Counted from the first letter of the stretch, positions 20,080 through 30,720 are shown. The stretch is DNA of 39,010 bases from Devosia sp. (GCA_030680995.1 JAUXUM010000064.1:1-39010), one strand, 5' to 3'. Numbers and translations: made by a program. The notes: generated by a model not told the origin, from the letters alone.

Positions 20080-21344
20080 CACGCTGCCGTCCTGACGGCC
20101 TCGCCGACGAGGCCGGCGCCACCGATCCCGACGACCCGCACCGGGACGATCTGCCCGGCGGCAAAGCCGGGCACATCGATTGGCACGAACTGCTCGGTGC
20201 GGCCCATGCCGTCGCGTTCGACCAGCACATTCTCCATCGCGCCCAGCCGGCTCTCGCAATGCTTGCGGAACTGCCGTTCGCCTTCAATGCGCAGCAGTGC
20301 CGCCCGGTCCCTGGCCAGCTTCCGGCCGACCTGCGGCATGCGCGCTGCCGGCGTTCCCTCGCGCGGCGAGAACGGAAAAACGTGGAGATAGGCGAGATCG
20401 GCCTCGCCGACGATCTTCAGCGAATTCTCGAACATCGCGTCGGTTTCGGTCGGGAAGCCGGCGATGATGTCGGCGCCGAACACCATGTCGGGCCTCCCGG
20501 CGCGCACTTGGTTGACGAACTCAAGCGTGTCGCCGCGCAAATGCCGCCGTTTCATCCGCTTCAAGATCATGTCGTCTCCTGACTGAAGGCTCAGATGCAA
20601 ATGCGGCATCAGCCGGCGGTCGGAAGCGATCGCCTCGTGCAGCGCCTCGTCCGCCTCGATCGAATCGATCGAGGAAATCCTTAAGCGCGGCAGGTCCGGC
20701 ACGTGCCGCAGGATCGCCTGTACCAGCCTGCCCAGGTTGGGTGCGCCCGGCAAATCCGGGCCATAACTCGTTATATCGACCCCGGTCAGCACCACCTCGC
20801 GGTAGCCGTTGCCGGCCAGTTTCCTGATCTGCTCGACCACCAGCCCCATCGGCACCGAGCGCGACGGCCCGCGGCCATAGGGAATGATGCAGAAGGTGCA
20901 GCGGTGATCACACCCGTTCTGCACCTGGACGAAGGCGCGCGCCCGCCCGTCCATCCCCTCGATGAGATGGCCCGCGGTCTCGCGCACGCTCATGATGTCG
21001 TTGACCTGCACCTTGTCGTTGAGCGGCGCCCCGAACGCCATCGGCGCGTAGCTCTCGGACTTGAGCTTGTCGTTGTTGCCGATGACCAGATCGACCTCCG
21101 CCATGTCGCCGAAGGAGCGCGCCTCGGTTTGCGCCGCGCAGCCGGTGACGATGATCTTCCGGTCCGGGTTGTCGCGCCTGGCCTTGCGGATCGACTGCCG
21201 GGCCTGGCGCACGGCTTCGGCCGTCACCGCGCAGGTGTTGACGATCAGGGCGTCGGCAAGCCCGGCCTTCTCGGCCTCGGCCCTCATCACCTCGGATTCA
21301 TAGGTATTGAGGCGGCACCCGAAAGTGAGGGTTTCGACGCTCAT
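20079..21344 (-). CDS. mtaB: tRNA t6A37 methylthiotransferase MtaB
   Basis: VETLTFGCRLNTYESEVM; NTCAVTAEAVRQARQSIRK; QNGCDHRCTFCIIPYGRGPSRS; ends at the ftsY start codon. Confidence 0.95.
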   Translation of the reverse strand: MSVETLTFGCRLNTYESEVMRAEAEKAGLADALIVNTCAVTAEAVRQARQSIRKARRDNPDRKIIVTGCAAQTEARSFGDMAEVDLVIGNNDKLKSESYAPMAFGAPLNDKVQVNDIMSVRETAGHLIEGMDGRARAFVQVQNGCDHRCTFCIIPYGRGPSRSVPMGLVVEQIRKLAGNGYREVVLTGVDITSYGPDLPGAPNLGRLVQAILRHVPDLPRLRISSIDSIEADEALHEAIASDRRLMPHLHLSLQSGDDMILKRMKRRHLRGDTLEFVNQVRAGRPDMVFGADIIAGFPTETDAMFENSLKIVGEADLAYLHVFPFSPREGTPAARMPQVGRKLARDRAALLRIEGERQFRKHCESRLGAMENVLVERDGMGRTEQFVPIDVPGFAAGQIVPVRVVGIGGAGLVGEAVRTAA

Positions 21345-22204
21345 GCCGCCTTGCCTTCGACGAGTTCGGCGGGCAGCACGCCCTCACCGTCCAGCGACCA
21401 GGTGCCGGTCATCAGGATATGGTCGTCGCTCTCGCGCCATTCGAGATCGAGCGGGCCGCCCGGCAGTTCGATCGTGACCTTGCGGCCGCTCAGCTTCTTC
21501 CGCGCCGCCGCCACCGCGACCGCGCAGGCCGCCGTGCCGCAGGCCCTGGTCAGCCCGGCGCCGCGCTCCCAGACGCGCACCTTGATGCGGTTGGGCGAAA
21601 TCACCCGCGCCAGCGAAATATTGGCGCGCTCGGGGAAGATCGGATGGTTTTCGAGCAGCGGCCCGAAGCGCCCGAGATCGTAGCGTTCGACATCGTCGAC
21701 CCAGAAGATGGCGTGCGGATTGCCGACATTGACCACCGAGGGCGTATGCAGGATCGGCGCATCGATGGGCCCGATCTGCAGCTCGATGCCGGTGGTGTCG
21801 GCGAATGCTTCAGCCAACGGGATCTGGTCCCAGGCGAACCGGGGCTTGCCCATGTCGACGGTGACCACGCCGCCCCTGACCTCGGCGGCGAGCAGCCCGG
21901 CATTGGTTTCGAGCGTGACGGCATTGCGGCCAGCCTCCTCGGCGACCAGCGCCGCAATGCAGCGGGAGGCATTGCCGCAGGCGTCGATCTCGCCGCCATC
22001 GGCGTTGTAGATGCGCATGAAGACGTCGGCGCCGTTCGCCTTGGGCCGCTCCAGAACGATGAACTGATCGGCTCCGATGCCGGTCGCCCGGTCGGAAATC
22101 CTGCGCACCGCATCGGCGGAGAAATGCCGCCCGCTTTCCCGCGCATCGACGACGACGAAGTCGTTGCCCAACCCGTTCATCTTCAGAAACGGCACGGTGC
22201 TCAC
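21341..22204 (-). CDS. dapF: Diaminopimelate epimerase
   Basis: FLKMNGLGNDFVVVDAR; YNADGGEIDACGNASRC; VRVWERGAGLTRACGTAACAVAVAA. Confidence 0.98.
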   Translation of the reverse strand: MSTVPFLKMNGLGNDFVVVDARESGRHFSADAVRRISDRATGIGADQFIVLERPKANGADVFMRIYNADGGEIDACGNASRCIAALVAEEAGRNAVTLETNAGLLAAEVRGGVVTVDMGKPRFAWDQIPLAEAFADTTGIELQIGPIDAPILHTPSVVNVGNPHAIFWVDDVERYDLGRFGPLLENHPIFPERANISLARVISPNRIKVRVWERGAGLTRACGTAACAVAVAAARKKLSGRKVTIELPGGPLDLEWRESDDHILMTGTWSLDGEGVLPAELVEGKAA

Positions 22205-22435
22205 TTTTTCCTCTCGGAACCTGTTTGGGCCCTATATGGCGGATGTTCCGCCCAATTGCCAGTCTCGGCGGCTATCGCCGGCTCATAGCATCCCAATCCG
22301 GGCATTCTAATGTTCGCAAGGTTCACCAGCGCTTAACCAGGCTGCAAGCGCTGCGGACCTGTCCCGGCAAATTAGGGATTGAGCAGGATCGGGGGACTAT
22401 CCTCGGCGCCAACAGCACGAGGAGCGGCAGGCGTC

Positions 22436-23746
22436 ATGCACTCGACGGCCACGGCACGGCGGGAACCGATCCGGGATGGGACGGGCGAGCAAGGCAGCGG
22501 GCGCGCCGGCGACGCCGCGGCCGGGGAACCGATGCGGCATGACGCCCAGGGCCATGCCGCCGCCGGCCCGCTCCGCATCACCGTTTTCGACACCATCGAG
22601 GCGGCCGAAGCGCCCTGGCGCGCGCTCGAAAAGACAGCGATTTTCACCCCCTATCAGCGTTACGACTGGATCAAGGCGCTGTTCGACAGCCGCGGCCTCG
22701 ACGGGAAGCGTTGCGCCGTTGCCGTCATCGAGAACGAGACCGGCCTCGCTGCCTTGTTTCCCTTCGCCATCGGGCGCCGCTTCGGCGTCTCGACCGCCGA
22801 GATCATCGGCGCCGATATCGGCAATGCCGGCTGGCTGCCGGTGCAGCGCGGCGCCGCGTTGCGGTTCACGCCTGCCGTGCTGATGCAAATCTTTGCCGCG
22901 ATCGGTCGGGTTGTGGCCGGCCTCGACATGGTCTTCCTGCGCAACCAGCCAGGGACCTGGCTCGGCCTCGACAACCCCCTGCTCGCCTTCCAGCACCAGC
23001 CGGCGCCCGACCATCTTTACGTGGCGCCGATCGACCCAGCCACCCCCCGCGCGCACCTCAACGGCAAGCGCATCCGCAACCTGCAGCGCGGACGGCGGCG
23101 GCTCGAGGAGGCGATGGGCCCGGTGACGCTGCGCCGCGCCAACAGTGTCGATGAGATCGAGAGGGTGCACGCCGCCTTTCTCCAGCAGCGGGGCGCGCGC
23201 TTCGCCCAGATGGGGGTCAGGAACATCTTCGCCGAGGATTGGTTCGTCGCCTTCTTCAAGCGCGCCGCCGCCATCTCGCTCGGCAGCGACCTGCCGGCAC
23301 TGCGTTTTCACGCGCTCTATGCCGGCGACCAGATCGTCGCCACCTCCTGCGGCGCCTGCGCCGGGACGCACTATTCGCAATACATCAATTCGACCGCTTC
23401 GGGTCCGGCCGCCAGGTACAGCCTGATGGGCATTCTGATGTACGAACTCGTCGCCGAGTTCGCCGGCATGGGCATCACCTCGCTCGACATGGGCCTGGGC
23501 GATTTCGATTACAAATCTGACTGGACCGACAAGCAGCTTGTCCATGACAGCGTGATTCCAGTCACCGCCGCCGGCAGGATCGCCGCGCCGGTCGTGCGCG
23601 GCCTGCGCCGGCTCAAGCGCGCAATCAAGCAGAACGAGACGCTGTTCGGCCTGTTCAAACGGCTTCGCGCGATGATGCTCAAGAGCAAAGACCAGGACGA
23701 CGGCGCCACGACCGCGCCTGCGCCGGACTCCGAGGAGACGAGATAG
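22436..23746 (+). CDS. GNAT-fold protein, CelD/BcsL (acetyltransferase-like, BioF2-like) family
   Basis: ALEKTAIFTPYQRYDWIKALF; KRIRNLQRGRRRLEE; YSLMGILMYELVAEFAGMGITSLDMGLGDFDYKSDWTD. Confidence 0.85.
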   Translation: MHSTATARREPIRDGTGEQGSGRAGDAAAGEPMRHDAQGHAAAGPLRITVFDTIEAAEAPWRALEKTAIFTPYQRYDWIKALFDSRGLDGKRCAVAVIENETGLAALFPFAIGRRFGVSTAEIIGADIGNAGWLPVQRGAALRFTPAVLMQIFAAIGRVVAGLDMVFLRNQPGTWLGLDNPLLAFQHQPAPDHLYVAPIDPATPRAHLNGKRIRNLQRGRRRLEEAMGPVTLRRANSVDEIERVHAAFLQQRGARFAQMGVRNIFAEDWFVAFFKRAAAISLGSDLPALRFHALYAGDQIVATSCGACAGTHYSQYINSTASGPAARYSLMGILMYELVAEFAGMGITSLDMGLGDFDYKSDWTDKQLVHDSVIPVTAAGRIAAPVVRGLRRLKRAIKQNETLFGLFKRLRAMMLKSKDQDDGATTAPAPDSEETR

Positions 23747-23748
23747 AA

Positions 23749-24930
23749 ATGGCACTGCAAACCTTCTCCGAATCCCATCATTCCCCCGTCGCAGCGGTTG
23801 ATGCCGGCGGCCCGCTGGCGGGCAAGACACTCGGGCATCGCAGCCTCGATGCCGAGGGCCTGCGCGAACTGGACGCCGCGGCATGGGATGCGCTGGCGAC
23901 GAACGCCCTGGTCGAGAACCCGTTCTACGCCCGTCAATATGTGCTGGCCGGGCTGGCCACCATCGACAGGGACGCCGGGCTCCGCGCGCTCGCTATTTCC
24001 GATGCCGCCGGGACTTTGCTCGGCCTCTTCCCCTTCCGCAATCGCGGCATGGTCCCTTCGCCCCTCCCCACCGCCTTTGGCGCCGCCAACAAGTACCAGT
24101 TCTGCGGTACGCCGCTGGTACACAAGGACCATGCCGAGGCGGTGGTTGGCGCCTGGCTCGACCTTTTGGCGCAGGGACAGCCGCGCGGGCTCTGGGCGCT
24201 TCCCGACCTCGACATGAATACCCCGCTCGCCGAGCTGATCCTCGACGGGGTGCTGGCGCGGCAGATGCCGGCGCAGCAGGCAAACGCCTATCGGCGCGCC
24301 TTCCTCACCCGCCTGCCGGGCGGTTTCGAGGCCCATCTGGAAACCGTGCTGTCCAAGAACCGGCTCAAGGACGTGCGCCGCACCATGCGCAGACTGCAGG
24401 AGGCGGGGACTATCGCGCTCGAGCATGTGAGTGGGCCGTCCTCATTGCGCGCGCGGCTCGAGGATTTCCTAGCGCTCGAACATGCCGGCTGGAAGGGTGA
24501 GAACGGCACGTCCTTCCTCTCCAGCGCCACAGATGCCGATTTCGCGCGGCAAGCCTATGTCGTGCCCTTCGCCGCGATCGACAGCCTCCTGCTCGACGGG
24601 CGGCCGATTGCCATGAAGCTCTCGATCCACACCGGCGACACCGCCTTCACCCCCAAGATCGCCTATGACGAGACGCACAAGAAGCTTGGCCCCGGCATGG
24701 CGCTAGAATATCTGCTGATCGAGGAATTCTACCGCTCCGGCCAGCCCGGCGCCGTCGACGCCGCCGCCACGGCGGAAGGACATTCGGCGCTCAACTTCTT
24801 CAATGGCGAAAAATCCATGGCGACGCTGATCGTCGGCAGAAGCGGCTGGCAGGTGCGGCTGCTCGCCTGGCTGTACGAGAGCCGCGAGAGCGTGAAGCGC
24901 CGGGTCAAGGCGCTGCTGAAGATCGGTTAG
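23749..24930 (+). CDS. GNAT-fold protein, CelD/BcsL family (second tandem copy)
   Basis: AWDALATNALVENPFYARQYVLAGLA; LSKNRLKDVRRTMRRLQEAG; FTPKIAYDETHKKLGPGMALEYLLIEEFY. Confidence 0.85.
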   Translation: MALQTFSESHHSPVAAVDAGGPLAGKTLGHRSLDAEGLRELDAAAWDALATNALVENPFYARQYVLAGLATIDRDAGLRALAISDAAGTLLGLFPFRNRGMVPSPLPTAFGAANKYQFCGTPLVHKDHAEAVVGAWLDLLAQGQPRGLWALPDLDMNTPLAELILDGVLARQMPAQQANAYRRAFLTRLPGGFEAHLETVLSKNRLKDVRRTMRRLQEAGTIALEHVSGPSSLRARLEDFLALEHAGWKGENGTSFLSSATDADFARQAYVVPFAAIDSLLLDGRPIAMKLSIHTGDTAFTPKIAYDETHKKLGPGMALEYLLIEEFYRSGQPGAVDAAATAEGHSALNFFNGEKSMATLIVGRSGWQVRLLAWLYESRESVKRRVKALLKIG

Positions 24931-24983
24931 CCCCTTTTCCTTGACTCCCCGGCCCATCCCGCCTAAGGGGACGCCACATTCTG

Positions 24984-25143
24984 TCAGGCTGAAACCCTGA
25001 GCCACCGACCGGGACCCGCAAAGGTCTAAAGAGATCCCGGAGGTCAGCATCCGCCAGCGCAAGCGCCCGCGGGTGTGTTTGGCGTTTGGCGTGATGGAGC
25101 GTTTTGAGGAAAAGTCGCTTGCGCTTTTCCGGCTCGAAAACGC
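24984..25143 (+). ncRNA. Candidate structured leader of ffh (three successive hairpins)
   Basis: TCAGG/CCTGA at 24984..25000; GACCGGGA (25007..25014) / TCCCGGAGGTC (25035..25045); GCGTTTTGAGGAAAAG / CTTTTCCGGCTCGAAAACGC at 25099..25143. Confidence 0.35.
25099..25143. repeat. Rhizobiales-type dispersed palindrome (GCGTTTTxxGGAAAAG...CTTTTCCxxxGAAAACGC)
   Basis: Imperfect long inverted repeat; the motif resembles widespread intergenic palindromes in Rhizobiales genomes (from memory). Confidence 0.5.
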
Positions 25144-25206
25144 GACAAATGAAGATCCGCTTCCCATATCCCGGCTGTGCCGTGATCCGGGAACAAGGGA
25201 ACAAAG

Positions 25207-26802
25207 ATGTTTGAAAGCCTAAGCGACCGGCTTGGAAAAATCTTCGAGGGCCTGCGCGGCCGCGGCGCCCTTTCCGAGAGCGACGTCAACGAAGCGCTGC
25301 GCGAAGTCCGCCGGGCGCTGATCGAGGCCGACGTGTCGCTCGAAGTGGTGCGCGCCTTCGTCGAACAGGTGCGCGAGCGCGCCGTCGGCGCCGAGGTCAC
25401 CCGCTCGGTGACGCCCGGCCAGCAGGTGGTCAAGATCGTCCACGACGAGCTGGTCCGCGTCCTGGGCGAGACCGCCGTCCCCATCGATTTCAACGCCACC
25501 CCGCCGGTCACCATCCTGATGGTCGGCCTGCAGGGCTCGGGCAAGACCACCACCACCGCCAAGCTCGCCAAGCGGCTCAAGGAGCGGCAGAACAAGAAGA
25601 TCCTGCTCGCCTCGCTCGACACCCGCCGCCCGGCGGCCAAGGAGCAGCTGCGCGTGCTCGGCGAGCAGGTTGGCGTTGCCACCCTCTCGATCATCGCCGA
25701 CGAGACGCCGGTCGAGATCGCCCGCCGCGCCCTGCGCGAGGGCAAGCTCGGCGGCTACGACGTGCTCATCCTCGATACCGCCGGCCGCATCCATATCGAC
25801 GAAGAGCTGATGGCCGAGACGGCCGAGATCAAGGCGATCTCGAACCCGCACGAAATCCTGCTCGTCGCCGATGCGCTGACCGGCCAGGACGCCATCAACC
25901 TCGCCCGCTCCTTCGACCAGCGCGTCGACCTGACCGGCATCATCCTGACCCGCGTCGACGGCGACGGGCGCGGCGGCGCGGCGCTGTCGATGCGAGCCGC
26001 GACCGGCAAGCCGATCAAACTGATCGCGACCGGCGAAAAGATGGACGCGCTCGAGGATTTCCATCCGTCCCGCATCGCCGACCGCATCCTGGGCATGGGC
26101 GACATCGTCTCGCTGGTGGAAAAGGCGGCGCAGCACGTCACCGCCGAAGACGCCCAGAAGATGGCCAAGAAGCTCAGGAAGGGCAGCTTCGACCTCGAGG
26201 ATCTGCGCGGCCAGCTGCTGCAGATGAAGAAGATGGGCGGCATGGGCTCGCTGATGAACATGATGCCGGGCATGGGCCAGGTGAAGAAGGCCATGGCCGG
26301 CGCCAATATCGACGAGAAGGTGTTCGACCGGCAGGTCGCCATCATCAACTCGATGACCAGGAAGGAGCGGGTCAATCCGGACCTGCTCAACGCCTCCCGC
26401 CGCAAGCGCATCGCCGCCGGCTCGGGCACCGAGGTTTCCGACGTCAACAAGCTGATGAAGCAGCACCGTCAGATGGCGGACATGATGAAAAAGGTTTCCA
26501 AGGGCGGCATGGGGAGCCTTGCCGGGATGTTCGGCGGCAAGATGGGCGGCATGATGCCGGGCCTGGGCTCGATGCCCGACATGTCGAACATGGACCCCAA
26601 GCAGCTCGAGCGGATGGCGCGGGAAATGGGCATCGACCCGGCCTCGCTGCCGCAGACTCCCCCCAAGGACCTCTCCGAAAAGCTGCCGACCGATGTCGGC
26701 CAGCTTCTGAAATCCGGCCCGGGCCTCCCCGGGCTTGGCGGCGCGCCCCGCTTCCCTGGCCTCCCCGGCCTCGGCGGCGGCTTCGTGCCCAAGAAGAAAT
26801 AG
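25207..26802 (+). CDS. ffh: Signal recognition particle protein Ffh
   Basis: [52 protein letters not shown]; Met-rich M domain [24 protein letters not shown]. Confidence 0.98.
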   Translation: MFESLSDRLGKIFEGLRGRGALSESDVNEALREVRRALIEADVSLEVVRAFVEQVRERAVGAEVTRSVTPGQQVVKIVHDELVRVLGETAVPIDFNATPPVTILMVGLQGSGKTTTTAKLAKRLKERQNKKILLASLDTRRPAAKEQLRVLGEQVGVATLSIIADETPVEIARRALREGKLGGYDVLILDTAGRIHIDEELMAETAEIKAISNPHEILLVADALTGQDAINLARSFDQRVDLTGIILTRVDGDGRGGAALSMRAATGKPIKLIATGEKMDALEDFHPSRIADRILGMGDIVSLVEKAAQHVTAEDAQKMAKKLRKGSFDLEDLRGQLLQMKKMGGMGSLMNMMPGMGQVKKAMAGANIDEKVFDRQVAIINSMTRKERVNPDLLNASRRKRIAAGSGTEVSDVNKLMKQHRQMADMMKKVSKGGMGSLAGMFGGKMGGMMPGLGSMPDMSNMDPKQLERMAREMGIDPASLPQTPPKDLSEKLPTDVGQLLKSGPGLPGLGGAPRFPGLPGLGGGFVPKKK

Positions 26803-26836
26803 CCCCCAACCCGAAGACACCCAGGAGACTACCAGA

Positions 26837-27241
26837 ATGGCACTCAAACTTCGTCTCGCCCGCGCCGGCACCAAGAAACGCCCCTACTATCACGTGGTGG
26901 TGGCCGATGCCCGCTCGCCCCGCGACGGCCGCTTCATCGAGCGTATCGGCACCTACGATCCCAGGCTCGCCGACACCGAAAAGCGCGTGAACTTCATCAT
27001 TGAGCGGGCCCAGCATTGGCTGAGCGTCGGCGCCCAGCCGACCGATCGCGTGCTGCGCTTCCTCGATGCCGCCGGGCTCCTCAAGCGCGCGCCGCGCAAC
27101 AACCCGGAAAAGGCCAAGCCGGGCGCCAAGGCGATCGAACGTGCCGCGGCCAGGGTCAAGGCCGAGGCGGACGCCGCCGCGGCAGCCGCTGCCCCCGCTC
27201 CGGCCGAAGCGCCGGCCGAAGCAGCAGCCGCGACCGAGTAG
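26837..27241 (+). CDS. rpsP: 30S ribosomal protein S16
   Basis: [42 protein letters not shown]; Ala-rich C-terminal tail. Confidence 0.98.
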   Translation: MALKLRLARAGTKKRPYYHVVVADARSPRDGRFIERIGTYDPRLADTEKRVNFIIERAQHWLSVGAQPTDRVLRFLDAAGLLKRAPRNNPEKAKPGAKAIERAAARVKAEADAAAAAAAPAPAEAPAEAAAATE

Positions 27242-27245
27242 GCCC

Positions 27246-27791
27246 GTGGCCAAGGATGGCGCAGCATCGCAGAGACTGCTCATGGGCCGGATCGGTTCGG
27301 CCCATGGCCTCAAGGGCGAGGTGCGCATCCAGTCCTTCACCGAAGACCCGCTGGCGCTGGCGGATTACGGTCCGCTGGCGACCAACAAGCCCGGCCTTTC
27401 CGTCACCATCCTCTCGGCCCGCACCAGCACCAATGTGCTGATCGCCATGATCGAGGGAGTGAACGACCGCACCGCGGCCGAAAAGCTCAACGGCGTCGAA
27501 CTCTATCTCGACCGGGCGTCGCTGCCTGAAACCGAAGATGAAGACGATTTCTACCATGCCGACCTGATCGGGCTCGAGGCCCGGCTGGACAGCGGCGCCG
27601 TGCTCGGCGAGGTGATCGCCGTGCCCAATTTCGGGGCCGGCGATCTCATCGAGATCCGCGATCCGCGCAGCGGCGACACCTACCTTTATCCCTTCACCCG
27701 CAAGGTGGTGCCCGAAATCCATCTCAAAGCCGGTTATCTCGTCATCGAGGTGCCGATCGAGGCCGAGCCCGGTGACGAGGAACCCGATTGA
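27246..27791 (+). CDS. rimM: Ribosome maturation factor RimM
   Basis: [60 protein letters not shown] start 27246. Confidence 0.95.
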   Translation: MAKDGAASQRLLMGRIGSAHGLKGEVRIQSFTEDPLALADYGPLATNKPGLSVTILSARTSTNVLIAMIEGVNDRTAAEKLNGVELYLDRASLPETEDEDDFYHADLIGLEARLDSGAVLGEVIAVPNFGAGDLIEIRDPRSGDTYLYPFTRKVVPEIHLKAGYLVIEVPIEAEPGDEEPD

Positions 27792-28471
27792 GCTTCTCCG
27801 CTGACGTCGTCACGCTTTTCCCAGAACTGTTTCCCGGCCCGCTCGGCGCCTCGGTGATCGGCCGCGGCCTTGCCGATGGCCTCTGGTCGCTCAGAACCAC
27901 GCAGTTGCGCGATTTCGCCGCCGACAGGCACCGCACCGTCGACGACACCCCCGCCGGCGGCGGCCCGGGCATGGTGCTCAAGCCCGATATCCTCGCCGCC
28001 GCGATCGACGCCGTCTCGCCCCCGGGCGACCCCCGCCCGCGGCTGCTGATGTCGCCGCGCGGCACCCCGCTCGGCCAGGCCCGCGTGCGCGAACTGGCGC
28101 GGGGGCCCGGCGCGGTCATCGTCTGCGGCCGCTTCGAGGGCGTCGACCAGCGCGTGATCGAGGCCCGCAACCTCGAGGAAGTCTCGATCGGCGACTACGT
28201 GCTGGCCGGAGGGGAAGTGGCCGCCATGGCGCTGCTCGAAGCCGCGGTGCGGCTGATCCCCGGCGTGCTGGGAGCGGCCGAGAGCCACGCCGAGGAAAGC
28301 TTCGAGGGCGGGCTGCTCGAATATCCCCAATACACACGGCCACAGATCTTCGAGGGCCGTGAGATACCGGCGGTGCTGACCTCCGGCGACCACGGCAAGA
28401 TCGCCAGGTGGCGGCGCGAGGCGGCCGAAGCCCTCACTCGCACCCGCCGCCCGGACCTGCTCAAGCGCTGA
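27788..28471 (+). CDS. trmD: tRNA (guanine-N1)-methyltransferase TrmD
   Basis: [98 protein letters not shown]. Confidence 0.97.
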   Translation: MSFSADVVTLFPELFPGPLGASVIGRGLADGLWSLRTTQLRDFAADRHRTVDDTPAGGGPGMVLKPDILAAAIDAVSPPGDPRPRLLMSPRGTPLGQARVRELARGPGAVIVCGRFEGVDQRVIEARNLEEVSIGDYVLAGGEVAAMALLEAAVRLIPGVLGAAESHAEESFEGGLLEYPQYTRPQIFEGREIPAVLTSGDHGKIARWRREAAEALTRTRRPDLLKR

Positions 28472-28525
28472 GCCCTGACGAGCGTCTCAAAGTGCGCCGC
28501 GCAGATTCCTCCACGCTGGACGTTC

Positions 28526-29947
28526 TCATATCAGGTCGTCATCGACCATTACGGTGCCGTCGAAGGCCGAAAACTGAGCCAGCAAGGCCGGATCGAGCGT
28601 CGATTCGGCCTTCGCGAGGTCGGCGGCAAGCTGCTGCGCGTCGGCGTCCGGGACCCCGATCCGGACCAGGTTGCCCGCATCCTTGAGCCCGTCGCCAGAG
28701 CAAAGATGTACCGCCCAGCCCGAAGCTGCCTTGCGCAGCAGGGCTCGCCCGCCGGAACCGTCTTGCGACCAGCCGGCGATGGCATATTCGCCCGAGACGA
28801 CCACCGGGGCGATCAAGAGCGGCGAGGCCGGTGTTTCGAAAATACTCTTGAGCAGCGTGGTGATGGCGTCGACATCGCCGGGGCCGGCCTGATCGACGGG
28901 AGTTGCACCATGGTCGTGATGCATCGGGGCATGGGTGCCCGTGGCGGCATCCGCTCCAACCGCCCCAACCTGCAGTTGCACCTCGACCGTCCCGGCCTTC
29001 TCGAAGGTCAGCGTCACCGGGATGGCCGAGCCTTCCTCAAAGGCTTGCTTCAGTCCCATGAACATGATGTGCAGTCCGCCGGGTGCCAGCACCACCGTTT
29101 CGCCGGCCGGAATCTCGATGCCGTGTTCAAGCTCGGCCATCTTCATGACGTCGCCCTCCATCTTCATTTGGTGCAACTGCACCTTCTCAGCGACGGGCGA
29201 GGCCGCACCGATGAGCCGGTCAGCTTCGCCGCCCTTGTTGACGATGGTCAGGAAGCCGCCGCCGACCTTGGCCGAGGGCAACGTCGCGCGGGTGAACGCG
29301 CCACTGATCTCGAGGTCTCCGAGCGTGATCGCGGCGGGCGCATCCATGCTCATGCCGCCATGGTCTTGCGCCGCCGCGCCGTGCTTGTGCGCTACCGCGC
29401 CATGCTTGTGGTCGGGCGCATCGACAGCGGTCGGCGTGACGGTGAGCACAGGCGCCGGGTGTTCCAGGGAATGGGCGTCCCGGCCTTCGGCCGGCACCTG
29501 GTCCCAGGCCACCGAGGCAACGCCGCAGAGCTGGGTGGTCGCGAAGGGCAGCGCCGCCCCGGCATCGAAGCCCTGGACTGTGCCCCGGACGACGAACTCG
29601 TCGAACTGGTCGTCGGGCACCGAGCCGCCCGTCCATTTGATCTCAACCGGGCCCGAAGTCATCTTCTTGCCGTGGAGTTCATAGCTCTTGGCGTAGTCGG
29701 CCTTGGTGATCTCGATCGTCCAGCCGGCTTTCACCTGCGGTTTGACACTCACAAAGCCCTCGGGGAGCTTGATGATCACCGTGTCGGTTGGAGCGCCATC
29801 GCAGCCGTGCGGAATGGCGATGGCGACTTTCACCGATGCGCCGTTCGCCGCCTCCCTGGGCGTGAGCGACGCATGGGCGAGCGCAAGACTGGTTGAGCAG
29901 ATGAGCATGGTTGCTGCCAGCGCCGTGGCAGAAGCGATCTTGGTCAT
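28526..29947 (-). CDS. Three-domain periplasmic copper protein: YcnI-like (DUF1775) + PCu(A)C copper chaperone + copper-uptake-associated C-terminal domain
   Basis: AHASLTPREAANGASVKVAIAIPHGCDGAPTDTVIIKLPEGF (YcnI-like); GDLEISGAFTRATLP...VQLHQMKMEGDVMKM...LAPGGLHIMFMGLKQ (PCuAC); C-terminal VVVSGEYAIAGWSQDGSGGRALLRKAASGWAVHLCSGDGLKDAGNLVRIGV. His-rich linker between domains. Confidence 0.85.
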   Translation of the reverse strand: MTKIASATALAATMLICSTSLALAHASLTPREAANGASVKVAIAIPHGCDGAPTDTVIIKLPEGFVSVKPQVKAGWTIEITKADYAKSYELHGKKMTSGPVEIKWTGGSVPDDQFDEFVVRGTVQGFDAGAALPFATTQLCGVASVAWDQVPAEGRDAHSLEHPAPVLTVTPTAVDAPDHKHGAVAHKHGAAAQDHGGMSMDAPAAITLGDLEISGAFTRATLPSAKVGGGFLTIVNKGGEADRLIGAASPVAEKVQLHQMKMEGDVMKMAELEHGIEIPAGETVVLAPGGLHIMFMGLKQAFEEGSAIPVTLTFEKAGTVEVQLQVGAVGADAATGTHAPMHHDHGATPVDQAGPGDVDAITTLLKSIFETPASPLLIAPVVVSGEYAIAGWSQDGSGGRALLRKAASGWAVHLCSGDGLKDAGNLVRIGVPDADAQQLAADLAKAESTLDPALLAQFSAFDGTVMVDDDLI

Positions 29948-30022
29948 GGTTGGTCTCTCGTTGTTTCGGCTGCGCCCGCGGCGGGGCGTCAGCACGGTTG
30001 ATCTCGAAGCTGTGGCAGGGGA

Positions 30023-30373
30023 TCAGACGAGAGCGGGAGGAGCGCGTTGCGCACAGGCGCGCCAGTTGGCGCGGAGCACGATCGCACGGCGATCGGTTGC
30101 GTCGTGAACCGGGGGGGCGAGCCCGCGGCCTGGTTCGATGGAACAGGGCGGGGGCGGCAGATCGGCACCACTGCCGATACGGCAAACTTGGCACGGATTG
30201 GCCTTCGCCTCGGCCGGGCCATCGACCGGATCACCGCAGAAATTGACGCCATGCCGCGCGGCAGCCGCTTCCGCCCCCGCCGCCAGCGGCACATGGCCGA
30301 AATTGAGGAAAACCAGCGCGATCACGCAGAGCGCACGCAACAGGTCCTGCAATTTGGCGTTTCCTCGTGCCAC
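30023..30373 (-). CDS. Small membrane/secreted hypothetical protein upstream of the copper gene (possibly DUF2946-like)
   Basis: GTG start with hydrophobic N-terminus LLRALCVIALVFLNFGHVPLA, then FCGDPVDGPAEAKANPCQVCRIGSGADLPPPPC (Cys motifs). Family assignment uncertain. Confidence 0.45.
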   Translation of the reverse strand: MARGNAKLQDLLRALCVIALVFLNFGHVPLAAGAEAAAARHGVNFCGDPVDGPAEAKANPCQVCRIGSGADLPPPPCSIEPGRGLAPPVHDATDRRAIVLRANWRACAQRAPPALV

Positions 30374-30487
30374 CGCTTGCCCCCGAGCCAACAACGCCGA
30401 TCCTAGCGCATCCGCGACATCCTCATCATGCGGCAAATGCAGCACGGATCAGTTGATCTAAATCAGAAGACCTGCCAGAGATAGCGT

Positions 30488-30720
30488 GATGGTGCTCGCC
30501 GTTTGCGAGTGAAACGGGAAGCAGGATCGAGGCGCGATCGGCGGCGGTGGTTTCCACTCTTGCGGATCGAGAGCGCGAAGGAAAGGGATAAGCCTGCGCC
30601 GCCCCCGCGACTGTAACGGGTCAGCTCCTCCAACGTGCCACTGGTTTGCGACCGGGAAGGCGGAGTCAGGCGATGTCCGGAGCCAGGAGACCGGCCGTCG
30701 TAACGTCAAACTGCATGCGG
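30488..30720 (+). ncRNA. Cobalamin (AdoCbl) riboswitch
   Basis: gtgaaacgggaagc; gcctgcgccgcccccgcgactgtaacgggtcag; gtgccactggtttgcgaccgggaaggcg; B12 box gatgtccggagccaggagaccggcc, immediately upstream of a HupE/UreJ gene. Confidence 0.95.

Noticed and set aside
24931-25206. 4.5S/SRP RNA gene upstream of ffh
   Set aside because: The SRP RNA core (CAGGxCCGGAAGGAAGCAGC-like) is absent on reading the region.
25219-26874. 551-aa minus-strand ORF
   Set aside because: Antisense shadow of ffh.
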